From Sandaracinaceae bacterium (GTDB taxonomy: Bacteria; Myxococcota_A; Polyangia; Polyangiales; Houyiibacteriaceae): 64,000 nucleotides of DNA. Position numbers and translations under genes: made by a program. The stretch spans positions 62,001-126,000 of the forward strand of contig JACKEJ010000006.1 in assembly GCA_020633055.1 (NCBI GenBank), written 5' to 3'. Positions 44,952 to 52,316 of this stretch are shown here, piece after piece; positions within the stretch are counted from its first letter, which is position 1, and each line of letters opens with the position of its first letter. The notes below the pieces were generated by a model. The model made no database searches. It was not told the DNA's origin and worked only from the letters and a program-made list of their open reading frames with translations.

Positions 44952-46151
44952 CTAGTCGATGACGGGGAGCTGCGTCCGGACGTGCTCGACGGCGACACCT
45001 GTGCGCGCCGCCTTCTTCTCGGCGGCTCGCAGGCCTCGTTCGTACGCCCGCACGCTCTCCTCGGTGACCACGCCGACCGGCGGGCCTTCGGGGCGCATGT
45101 ACGGCGGCGGCATGTCGTCGTTGGGGTCCGGCTTGGGGAGAGCCCGCAGCTCGGCCAGCCGCGCTTCGAAGTCAGCCTCCCACGCGGCGTAGTCACGCAA
45201 TGTGTAGCTCGGGTCGCTCGGGTCGGTGATGACCTGCTCGACGATGGGTCGCAGCGGGATGTCGAGCGCGTGGAGTTCTGCCGGGTCGTAGGCCTCGCCC
45301 CGCTCGAACAGACCACCGCAGATGTTGCGCACCGAGCACTCGTGGCAGGTGGGCGCATAGACGTGTTCGAAGCTCTGCTGCCGGACGGTCTGTTTGGCGT
45401 CCAGGAAGTGCACCAGGCGCTCCTCGCCCTTCACGATCTTGCGGGTCTCCGTGCTGGCCCAGCCGAACTCCGGCATGAAGCACAGCGGGACGCGCTCGAC
45501 GCGGAACGTTCGACCACTCAAGTGCAGTAGGCGCAGCGCGCGGTACAGCGACCCGCGCAGATCCGCCATGCGGTGGAGGAAGCGGTCTTGGTTCACCTCG
45601 GCGCGACCCATCGACGGGTCCAGGTTGTTCCAGACGAAGTGCCTGACGCCAGGGTGATGGCGCACGATGTACGCGATGTTCTCGTCGAGGTGATCCGCGT
45701 TGAGCTTGTTGATGACGCAGTTGACGTTCACCGGGACGCCGTTTCGGATGGCCTGCTCGATGGCGCCGAAGGCCTTTTCCAGCGTCCCAGGCATCCCGCG
45801 CAGCGCCTCTTCCACGGCAGGGCGGACCGAGTAGATGGAGACGTGCACGAGGTCCAGGCCGGCGTCTGCGATGCGCGCCGCGAAGTCGGGGTCGGCCATG
45901 CGTGACCCATTGGTGATCATGCGGACGTGCAGACCTCGCGACTTGGCGTAGCGCACGACCGACGGCAGCTCGGGGTGGAGCGAAGGCTCACCACCGGTCA
46001 ACACGACGCCGTAGTATTCGCGCTGCACGAGATCGTCCACCAGGGCCCGCAGCGACTCCTCGGTGTGCACGTACGCGGAGGTCGGGTTGCTGCAGAAGCC
46101 GCAGAAGTGGTTGCAGTGCCGGACCACTTGGACGTAGCCGATGTTCGCCAT
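44952..46151 (-). CDS. Radical SAM/SPASM-type protein (leftward arm, gene 2)
   Basis: 399 residues from the ATG at 46151. The [4Fe-4S]/SAM motif C-x3-C-x2-C is at Cys13, Cys17, Cys20 (VRHCNHFCGFCSNP), followed by the GGEP motif (VVLTGGEPSLHPELPSVV), the ITNGS strand and VSIYSVRPA. A C-terminal SPASM-like auxiliary-cluster region has CHECSVRNICGGLFERGEAY. The C-terminal ~100 residues are charged helix. It starts almost at the radical motif with little N-terminal domain, so leader recognition would depend on a partner. Transcribed after the gene at 46207 and before the HExxH gene. It likely modifies the Hxs precursor or a related peptide. Confidence 0.93.
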   Translation of the reverse strand: MANIGYVQVVRHCNHFCGFCSNPTSAYVHTEESLRALVDDLVQREYYGVVLTGGEPSLHPELPSVVRYAKSRGLHVRMITNGSRMADPDFAARIADAGLDLVHVSIYSVRPAVEEALRGMPGTLEKAFGAIEQAIRNGVPVNVNCVINKLNADHLDENIAYIVRHHPGVRHFVWNNLDPSMGRAEVNQDRFLHRMADLRGSLYRALRLLHLSGRTFRVERVPLCFMPEFGWASTETRKIVKGEERLVHFLDAKQTVRQQSFEHVYAPTCHECSVRNICGGLFERGEAYDPAELHALDIPLRPIVEQVITDPSDPSYTLRDYAAWEADFEARLAELRALPKPDPNDDMPPPYMRPEGPPVGVVTEESVRAYERGLRAAEKKAARTGVAVEHVRTQLPVID

Positions 46152-46206
46152 CAACTCGAGAGCTTATCAGGGCGTGGCCTGGTTCGCAGCGGTGAGTGGG
46201 CGCGGA

Positions 46207-48060
46207 TCACGCGGGGGCGACCAACCCACGGCGGCGCTGCTTCTTCAACAGCTGCTCTTCCGCGATGACCGCCAGTGGATCGCGCGGTGCGCCTTCTGGG
46301 GCGGCGAAGCCCGGGAGGCTCGGGGCGGCCGGGAGCGGTGGGGCCCCCTTCGCGAGTCGCGCCGGAGGCTCCGGGTAGCGGCGCAGGGCGTGCTCCTCCG
46401 CGCGTGAGGCCAGCACGCCTTCGCGCAGCGGGCGAAGCGACTTGAGCCCGGCATGACGCAGGTGATTGATGTGCGCACCGTCACAGCGTGACTCGATGCG
46501 GCAGTCACGACAGCGTAGCGACTTGGCGCTGTAGCGCTCCTCCACGTGGTACCGAGCGAGCCGGCGGATCCCGAGGCGACCCGTGTCGGCGTCGAAGAGG
46601 TCGGCGCGCAGCAGCAGCGGCGGGTCCGTTACGCGCAAGCCAGGAGCGAGGCACGCGGGGAGCCCGCTGATCGTGAGCTCACCCGCAGCTGCCGACAGCG
46701 TCTCCGTGAACCCGTGGAGGTCGACGATGTCGTTCGCGCGCGCCGCGGTCATGTGCTCGTAAGACGGCTGATGCAGATGGACCCGCCTCGCGTTGCGCCC
46801 GAGCGCCTCGGCCTGCGTGAGGAGCGCGTCACGCAGAGCTTCACGTAGCTCGATCACCACGCGCACCGGCGAGCTCGCGGTGTCGTCGGTCACCCACGCG
46901 GCGACCTGCGCTGGCGTCGTGGCGACCAGCGTCACCGGGACGCCGAGCCCTTCCCAGGTGGCGAGCGGCTCCGCACTCGTCGTGCGCACGTACAGGCCGG
47001 CGCCTGGCACGGTGAGGGCACGCGCGGCCTCGGCATCCGTGACCTCGACCCCGAGCGCCGTGCATCCGAAGGGCAGGGTTTGGGGCGCTTCGTCTGCGCC
47101 GACCCACCAGACGTCCCACGCCTCGTCGAGCTGACGTTGCACCACTTCGTCCATGGTGTTGCACATGGGCTCGATGAAGCAGTGCTGGCACCGCTCCGGA
47201 TCCCTGCAGTCGAGGGGCTTGCCCGCGTCCAGATAGCCCCGCACCTGAAAGCGCCGCCCGTTGATCTCGTCCAGCATCTTGTGGGGATCCTGGATGAGGT
47301 CCTCGAGTCCCTCGAGGAACGGCACGGGGAAGCGGTTCGTCCACACGACGAAGCGCGGGTGGCGGTTGAGGCGGAACACCTTGTGGAGGGTCGGGAGGTG
47401 CTCGATGGGATCGTAGAACAGGACGTCCCGGTGCTCGAACGCGGCCGCCTGCGGAATGACGTGCAGCAGGTCGAACTCGGTCACGCCGAGCTGGATGCAC
47501 AGCTCGACCAACTTGTCGAGATCACCCACGTTCTGTTTGTTGATGCACACATCGACGTTCACCACGGGCCGTCCGTCGCGCACCGACGCTGCGATCGCCT
47601 TGGTGATCCGCCGAAACGCGCCCTTGGTCTGCGTCAGGTGGTCGTGGAGCTGGGCCGTGTGGCCGTGGATGGAGTACGTGATCTCGCCGAGACCGGCGCT
47701 CAGGGACGCCTCGAGATAGCCTGGATCGGCGAAGCGATAGCCATTCGTGACGGTCTGGACGCGCTCGTAGCCAATCTCCTTCGCGTATGAAACGAAGTCG
47801 ATGAACTGGGGGTGGAGGCTGGCCTCGCCGCCCGAGATGATGACCTTCTCGGCCCCCAGCTGCTCACGACCCCGCAGCAATTCCGCTCGCACCTCCTCTA
47901 CAGGGAGGAAGACGTTGCGCGGGGTGTCCATGTCGAGACAGAAGAGGCACCTGCTGTTGCAGGCAGTCACGGCCCGCACCCAGTGCTTGGGACGGTTGGC
48001 CACCTTCTCCCGGTTCTGCATGTCTTCGGCGCGGGTCTTCGCGGGGGTCTGGGAGAGCAT
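46207..48060 (-). CDS. Radical SAM protein with two Cys-rich auxiliary regions (leftward arm, gene 1)
   Basis: 617 residues if the ATG at 48060 is used (an ATG at 48021 is also possible). Radical motif Cys34, Cys38, Cys41 (VTACNSRCLFCLDM), GGEA instead of GGEP (VIISGGEASLHPQF), YSIHGHTAQLHDHL, and a first SPASM-like region CRDPERCQHCFIEPMCNTMD. A ~250-residue extension then follows (VTDAEAARALTVPGAGLYVR; VRVVIELREALRDALLTQA) ending in a second Cys cluster LRCRDCRIESRCDGAHINH. The extension may be a substrate-binding or auxiliary-cluster domain. Divergent from the Tat-type gene across 211 bp, so both arms may be co-regulated. Much longer than a typical rSAM peptide maturase. Confidence 0.92.
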   Translation of the reverse strand: MLSQTPAKTRAEDMQNREKVANRPKHWVRAVTACNSRCLFCLDMDTPRNVFLPVEEVRAELLRGREQLGAEKVIISGGEASLHPQFIDFVSYAKEIGYERVQTVTNGYRFADPGYLEASLSAGLGEITYSIHGHTAQLHDHLTQTKGAFRRITKAIAASVRDGRPVVNVDVCINKQNVGDLDKLVELCIQLGVTEFDLLHVIPQAAAFEHRDVLFYDPIEHLPTLHKVFRLNRHPRFVVWTNRFPVPFLEGLEDLIQDPHKMLDEINGRRFQVRGYLDAGKPLDCRDPERCQHCFIEPMCNTMDEVVQRQLDEAWDVWWVGADEAPQTLPFGCTALGVEVTDAEAARALTVPGAGLYVRTTSAEPLATWEGLGVPVTLVATTPAQVAAWVTDDTASSPVRVVIELREALRDALLTQAEALGRNARRVHLHQPSYEHMTAARANDIVDLHGFTETLSAAAGELTISGLPACLAPGLRVTDPPLLLRADLFDADTGRLGIRRLARYHVEERYSAKSLRCRDCRIESRCDGAHINHLRHAGLKSLRPLREGVLASRAEEHALRRYPEPPARLAKGAPPLPAAPSLPGFAAPEGAPRDPLAVIAEEQLLKKQRRRGLVAPA

Positions 48061-48163
48061 CGCCGCCAGCGTAGCAATAACGGTCCATCGCTGTCCAAGG
48101 GTCACGGACCGAGCGCGCGAGCCCCATCCACCCGTATGGTTCGCCTTCACAGCTGTGCAAACT

Positions 48164-48179
48164 CTGGAAAAGGACTTGC
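48164..48179 (+). promoter_or_regulatory. Sigma-54-like -24/-12 element upstream of the Hxs operon
   Basis: CTGGAAAAGGACTTGC places GG and GC exactly 10 nt apart, the -24/-12 spacing of sigma-54 promoters, about 93 bp before the ATG at 48272 in the divergent gap. CACG of the consensus is replaced by AAAA, so the match is partial. No enhancer site was identified. Confidence 0.3.
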
Positions 48180-48271
48180 GGCGGTCCCGCTGACCACGGT
48201 ATCGTTGAGTTCTCATTCGCTGCTCTCGTGGCCGCGTGTGTAGGTCTAGCTACAGGATTGAGAGGTCGACG

Positions 48272-48802
48272 ATGACGACTCGGCGAGATTGGATGACTCA
48301 AACTGGCGTGGCTGCGGTTGGTGCCGCGGTCGGCCTGCGACTTCTCAGCGGTCAAGACGCGGCGCCCCATGGCTCTGCGACCGCCGCGGCGGGTGCGGCG
48401 CGCACGTCCGGCGCCACCGCTGGAGCGGTCGCTCCTGCGCCGTGGGCGCTGGTCGCGCCCCTGCAGGCGGGGTCGTCGATCGGCAACGGGTGGCGCATCA
48501 AGAGCCTGTCCGAGGTGCGCCTGGGTGCATCCACGCTCCGCGTCGAGCACGCCACGGGCGCTGAGTGCGACGTGCACATCTGCCTGCGTCGCGGCGCGGC
48601 GATCGGCGTCGCCGCCAGCCGTCACTTCGACTTCGTGCTCATGAACGCTGCCGACGGTGGCGTCCAGACGAACGAGGCGTTGGGGGTGTCCCTGCTCGCG
48701 TTGGCGCGCCGCGCCGAGGCGCAGGAGGCGCAGGTCTCCCGCGCGGGCTTCATGCGACATGATGCGCGGATTGCGCAGTACGGATGGGATCAGATCACGT
48801 GA
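48272..48802 (+). CDS. Tat-signal protein of unknown function, first gene of the Hxs operon
   Basis: 176 residues. The N-terminus TTRRDWMTQTGVAAVGAAVG has the twin-arginine motif (RRDWM) and hydrophobic stretch of a Tat signal, implying export folded or with a cofactor. An Ala/Gly/Thr linker leads to a ~100-residue domain (IGNGWRIKSLSEVRLGASTL; ECDVHICLRRGAAIG; SRHFDFVLMNAADGG) with no recognised family. A weak Shine-Dalgarno (GAGG) precedes the ATG. Its stop overlaps the HxsD start as GTGA. Because it opens the operon, it may sense, carry or use the modified peptide outside the cytoplasm; that role is a guess. Confidence 0.8.
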   Translation: MTTRRDWMTQTGVAAVGAAVGLRLLSGQDAAPHGSATAAAGAARTSGATAGAVAPAPWALVAPLQAGSSIGNGWRIKSLSEVRLGASTLRVEHATGAECDVHICLRRGAAIGVAASRHFDFVLMNAADGGVQTNEALGVSLLALARRAEAQEAQVSRAGFMRHDARIAQYGWDQIT

Positions 48803-49242
48803 CAGAAGCTTCGGCCAGCGAGACCACTGCTCAGTTTGAGTTCGAAACGGGGCCTCGCGAAATTCGCTTTGAAATCGACGAGACTATTTATCCGCCCGAC
48901 GCCGTCTTCGGCAGCGCCTACCTGTTCATCGATCGTTGCTTCGTCTTCCTGACCCGGCCCGGCGACATGCGCATCGGCGTTCGGCTGCGCACGCGCGGCG
49001 ACGCGTCCGAGGACCAGCTGGTGGGTCTGGCGGGGGAGTTCGCAAACGAGCTCCTCAATCAGGTCCTCCGGCACCGAATCGGGGTCTCCACCGCGCGGAT
49101 CCGCGAATACTACATGGCGCGTGCCTTCCACTCCTCGGGCCAGAGCACCCTCGACAGCTTGCTGGCCGAGCTGGACGACGAGGAGCTCGCCGAGGACAAC
49201 CTCGAGGTCGAGGTCCCGTGGGAGAAGGCCGATGCCTCTTGA
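48799..49242 (+). CDS. hxsD: His-Xaa-Ser system protein HxsD
   Basis: 147 residues from a GTG (48799) that overlaps the preceding stop (GTGA); an ATG at 48784 would add five residues. The core FEIDETIYPPDAVFGSAYLF, DRCFVFLTRP and the signature ELLNQVLRHRIG (LLN-[DQ]-x-LR, residues 85-91), then IREYYMARAF, match the HxsD family, a small protein found with HxsA precursors and HxsB/HxsC radical SAM maturases. Its biochemical role is unproved; it may bind the precursor or assist the maturase. The C-terminal 35 residues are acidic, possibly an interaction tail. Directly followed by an HxsD-like paralogue and hxsB. Confidence 0.9.
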   Translation: MTEASASETTAQFEFETGPREIRFEIDETIYPPDAVFGSAYLFIDRCFVFLTRPGDMRIGVRLRTRGDASEDQLVGLAGEFANELLNQVLRHRIGVSTARIREYYMARAFHSSGQSTLDSLLAELDDEELAEDNLEVEVPWEKADAS

Positions 49243-49471
49243 GGCCGAACTGACGTTCTCCACGGATCTCTACGTACGCTCCGCCATCGACGCCTCGGCC
49301 GAGGCGTTCGCCGCCCTCGCGGACGTCACGGTCGATGCCCCCGAGGGCGCCGCCGCCATTGTCGTCCGCTTCGCCAATGTACGTGAGGACGTCGAGGACG
49401 CCATCGCGGACGAGTTCTGCAACCACGCGCTCGCCGGAACCATCGAGCATCGGCGCCTCGCCGAAGTCTGA
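49232..49471 (+). CDS. Short HxsD-like protein (79 residues)
   Basis: The ATG lies inside the end of hxsD (11-bp overlap), so the two are coupled. The core (LTFSTDLYVRSAIDASAEAF; then IVVRFANVREDVEDAIADEF; then CNHALAGTIEHRR) repeats the HxsD pattern: amphipathic strand, alternating hydrophobic strand and a final 'EF.N.AL' helix, with a Cys in EFCNHAL where HxsD has ELLNQVL. It is shorter and lacks the acidic tail. Two HxsD-type proteins in tandem suggest a heterodimer or two substrate-handling roles. The call rests on pattern similarity only. Confidence 0.7.
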   Translation: MPLEAELTFSTDLYVRSAIDASAEAFAALADVTVDAPEGAAAIVVRFANVREDVEDAIADEFCNHALAGTIEHRRLAEV

Positions 49472-49481
49472 CCCTCCTTTC

Positions 49482-50984
49482 ATGCGCCACACTCTCTCAC
49501 TTCCCGTCGTCCAGTCGAACCCCAGCGCTCTCGCCTATTTCCGTTTTGGCGAGGTCGCCGGGCGCATGTTGCTCACCAACGACGCGGGTCAATGGCACTT
49601 CCTCTCGAAGGACGACTTCTCGCTCTTCGTCGGCGGCGCGCTGCCGGTTGGCCACGCCGACTACGAGGCGCTCGTCGAGAAGGGGTTCGTCCGCGATGGC
49701 ATGAACATCGAGGCGCTCGCTCAGCGAGTCGGCCGCAAGAAGCAGTTCGTGGGTGTCGGGCCTCATCTCCACATCTGCATCACGACGCTGCGCTGCAATC
49801 AGAGCTGCCAGTACTGTCACGCCTCCCGCACCGACATGCACGAGGTCGAGACCGACATGACACTCGAGACGGCCAAGCAGGTCGTGGACCAGGCCATGCA
49901 GAGCTCGTCGAAGTACATCAACTTCGAATTCCAAGGCGGCGAGCCGACGGTCAACATGCCCGTCATCAAGTTCATCGTCGAGTACAGCCGCGAGAAGAAC
50001 AAGTACGAGAACAAGATCCTCGATCATGCCCTGGTCACGAACATGACCTACATGAACGAGGAGAACGCCGAGTGGCTCATCGACAACGGTGTGCTCATCT
50101 GCACCAGCCTGGACGGCCCGGAAGAGGTGCATAACCACAACCGCCGCTGGAAGTCGGAGAACAACGCGTACGAGAACGTGATCCGCTGGATGGACTACTT
50201 CAACCAGCGCTACATCGAGAAGGGGCTCGACCCCAACGTGTTCCACGTGGACGCGCTCATGACGACCACGCGCAAGTCGATCGAGCACTGGAAGGAGATC
50301 GTCGACCTGTACGTCGAGCGCGGGCTGCGCTCGATCCACCTGCGACCTCTCAACCCCTACGGCTTTGCGGTGGGGACGTGGAAGGCCATCGGCTACACGT
50401 CGGAGGAGTACCTCGACTTCTACGCCCGGACGCTCGACTACATCATCGAGCTGAACAAGCAGGGCGTCGAGATCTGCGAGGGCACGGCCTCCACCTTCCT
50501 CATGAAGATGATGACGCCGGACGACCCGAACTTCGTCGACATCCGGTCGCCGTGTGGCGCCGGTACGGGGCAGGTCGCGTACAACTACGATGGCAAGATC
50601 TTCACGTGCGACGAAGGTCGCATGGTGTCCGCGATGGGCAGCGATCTCTTCCAGATCGGGACCCTCGGTGAAACCAGCTACGTGGAGATGCTCCAGCACC
50701 CAACCGTCAAGGCGATGGCGGTGGCCTCCTTGCAGGACACGCTCCCCAGCTGTGACACCTGCTGGAACAAGCCGTTCTGCGGAGTGTGCCCCATGCACAA
50801 CTACATGCAGAGTGGCGACCTCTTCGGTCAGCGTCCGCGCTCGCCAAAGTGCAAAGAGCACTATACAATCTCTTCGTTGCTCTTCGAGAAGCTGGTCAAC
50901 GACAAGGATGGCCAGATCGAGAAAATTCTCCGACGTTGGACGATGCGGCGTCCACGTGAGGATGCCCAATCGTGCAGAGTCTGA
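49482..50984 (+). CDS. hxsB: His-Xaa-Ser system radical SAM maturase HxsB
   Basis: 500 residues. The N-terminal domain (SALAYFRFGEVAGRMLLTND; WHFLSKDDFSLFVGG) is typical of HxsB and related maturases. The radical motif is Cys105, Cys109, Cys112 (TTLRCNQSCQYCHASRTDMH), followed by NFEFQGGEPTVNMPVIKFI, VTNMTYMNEENAEWL and CTSLDGPEEVHNHNRRW. Seven Cys in the C-terminal SPASM region (C358, C376, C424, C427, C433, C436, C457) should hold two auxiliary [4Fe-4S] clusters. HxsB acts with HxsC and HxsD on His-Xaa-Ser precursors; the chemistry is not established. The precursor follows 8 bp downstream. Confidence 0.94.
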   Translation: MRHTLSLPVVQSNPSALAYFRFGEVAGRMLLTNDAGQWHFLSKDDFSLFVGGALPVGHADYEALVEKGFVRDGMNIEALAQRVGRKKQFVGVGPHLHICITTLRCNQSCQYCHASRTDMHEVETDMTLETAKQVVDQAMQSSSKYINFEFQGGEPTVNMPVIKFIVEYSREKNKYENKILDHALVTNMTYMNEENAEWLIDNGVLICTSLDGPEEVHNHNRRWKSENNAYENVIRWMDYFNQRYIEKGLDPNVFHVDALMTTTRKSIEHWKEIVDLYVERGLRSIHLRPLNPYGFAVGTWKAIGYTSEEYLDFYARTLDYIIELNKQGVEICEGTASTFLMKMMTPDDPNFVDIRSPCGAGTGQVAYNYDGKIFTCDEGRMVSAMGSDLFQIGTLGETSYVEMLQHPTVKAMAVASLQDTLPSCDTCWNKPFCGVCPMHNYMQSGDLFGQRPRSPKCKEHYTISSLLFEKLVNDKDGQIEKILRRWTMRRPREDAQSCRV

Positions 50985-50990
50985 GGTGAG
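50983..50990 (+). promoter_or_regulatory. Strong Shine-Dalgarno of the precursor gene
   Basis: GAGGTGAG sits 2 bp before the precursor ATG and overlaps the hxsB stop. It is the best anti-SD match in the operon, consistent with making more precursor than enzyme from one transcript. Confidence 0.75.
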
Positions 50991-50992
50991 CC

Positions 50993-51337
50993 ATGGCTGA
51001 GAATCCAGAGAACAAGAACGACAAGCGTCAACTCCCCCTGACACGGTCCGAGACGGCACCTCAGCGTGGCCGTGGTCTGGCCTCGTCGAGCCCGTTTCCT
51101 TCCGCGAAGCGGGATCCAGCGGCCTTCCTCCAGCCACGTGAGTGGGCCAGCGCTTCCGCGCCGGCGCGCGACGCCGACCTGCTCCTCGAGGCGGACCGTC
51201 TGATGGACGACCCCGCCAACGAGGGTCTGCTCCTCGCTCAGCACTGCAGCCACGCGTCGCACGGATCACACGGCTCGCACGGTTCGCATGGCTCTCACGG
51301 CTCGCACGGCTCGCACGGCTCGCACGGACAGTGGTGA
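50993..51337 (+). CDS. hxsA: His-Xaa-Ser repeat precursor peptide (HxsA-like)
   Basis: 114 residues without a signal peptide. Residues 1-82 are a polar, helical-looking leader (RDPAAFLQPREWASA; DADLLLEADRLMDDPANEGL). The tail is nine His-Xaa-Ser triplets (HCS, HAS, then seven HGS, residues 84-110) plus HGQW. The triplets use different Ser and Gly codons (TCG/TCA/TCT; GGA/GGC/GGT) and one CAT, so the protein repeat is selected, not just a DNA satellite. This is the HxsA signature. The single Cys85 opens the repeat and could be a special crosslink site. It lies between hxsB and the next radical SAM gene, whose GTG overlaps its stop. The product is presumably a chemically modified His-rich peptide of unknown function. 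Confidence 0.92.
   Translation: MAENPENKNDKRQLPLTRSETAPQRGRGLASSSPFPSAKRDPAAFLQPREWASASAPARDADLLLEADRLMDDPANEGLLLAQHCSHASHGSHGSHGSHGSHGSHGSHGSHGQW
51257..51328 (+). repeat. Eight 9-bp units encoding Ser-His-Gly
   Basis: Tandem TCG-CAC-GGC-type nonamers, eight in a row, inside the precursor gene. Variation is at synonymous positions only, so the array is maintained as a peptide repeat. Confidence 0.9.
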
Positions 51338-52308
51338 GCAGCCTGGTGCTCACGGTCACCCGTGAGTGCAACCTCCGCTGCAGCTACTGTCCTACCGCGA
51401 AAGATGGTTGGCCGTCGCTCTCGGCATTGGACGCCGAGGCGGCGGTCGACTTGTTCGTGCGACGCTTCGGTGGCGGAGACATCAAGCTGTTCGGCGGAGA
51501 GCCACTGCTCGTTCCGCAGGTCGTCCGCGCCGCGATGGAGGCGGCGCGCGTCCGCCCAGAGGTACGTCGCGTCTACCTGTCCACAAACGGGCTCGGGCTC
51601 GACGACGAGTGGCTGGACTATCTGCGCGCGTACCCGAAGGGTGTCCTAACCATCAGCATGGACGGCCTGCCCGACGACCATCGCCGGCTGAGACGCGCGC
51701 TCCCGCAAGCAGGAGACAGCTACGACCACGTCGTCGGCCTGCTCCCGAAGCTGCGCGCTGTCCCGCGCGTCGTCGTCACTCAGACGATCGCCCCGGCGAC
51801 CGCCAAGCGCGCCCACCAGAACTTCCGACACTTGCGAGATCTGGGGTTCTGGCGCTTCAACTTCCTCCCGGGCTACTACATCCCCTGGAAGGAGGAGCAG
51901 CTGGTGCAGCTGCGCGCTGCATTCGACGCCATCGCGTCCGACGTCCGCGGAACGTGGGCGGACGGGGGTTCCCTCTACGTCCGCAATCTCTTCACGTATG
52001 TCCCTACCACCTTCTTCAACAGCGGGTTGGTGGTCGACTCGGATCGCACCATCCATCCATCGAACGTGGGCCTGAGCGGAGCTCTCGAAGGTCTCCTCGA
52101 GCAGACTCGTCTCGGCTCATTGGACGACCCACCGACCCCCGAGGCTCTCGCCGAGAAGGGCGCCGAGGTCAATGCGCTGCTCGAGCGGGCCCTTCCAGCG
52201 GGCGTCATGGAGGCCACCCGACGCGCCGATCACGAGTTGTCACGCTTCTGTCGGGGCCTGTATCCTTCCTACCTGACGCAGCGCGCGAGCAAGCGTCGCG
52301 TCGCCTGA
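51334..52308 (+). CDS. Radical SAM protein with a SPASM-like region lacking cysteines
   Basis: 324 residues. The GTG start overlaps the precursor stop (GTGA, 51334-51337). Radical motif Cys12, Cys16, Cys19 (TRECNLRCSYCPTA), FGGEPLLVPQVVRAA, YLSTNGLGLDDEWLDYL and TISMDGLPDDHRRLR. The C-terminal region VDSDRTIHPSNVGLSGALEG has the shape of a SPASM entry but no Cys (only FCRGLYP further on), so auxiliary clusters are absent or altered. It may be the HxsC counterpart, since HxsB and HxsC normally occur together, but I cannot confirm that. Being coupled directly to the precursor it is the enzyme most likely to act on it. Confidence 0.9.
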   Translation: MSSLVLTVTRECNLRCSYCPTAKDGWPSLSALDAEAAVDLFVRRFGGGDIKLFGGEPLLVPQVVRAAMEAARVRPEVRRVYLSTNGLGLDDEWLDYLRAYPKGVLTISMDGLPDDHRRLRRALPQAGDSYDHVVGLLPKLRAVPRVVVTQTIAPATAKRAHQNFRHLRDLGFWRFNFLPGYYIPWKEEQLVQLRAAFDAIASDVRGTWADGGSLYVRNLFTYVPTTFFNSGLVVDSDRTIHPSNVGLSGALEGLLEQTRLGSLDDPPTPEALAEKGAEVNALLERALPAGVMEATRRADHELSRFCRGLYPSYLTQRASKRRVA

Positions 52309-52316
52309 GCTCCCGC

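Noticed and set aside
51257..51328. The 9-bp TCGCACGGC array as a DNA satellite
   Set aside because: Changes are synonymous in the precursor frame and the neighbouring genes are an Hxs system, so it is a coding repeat.
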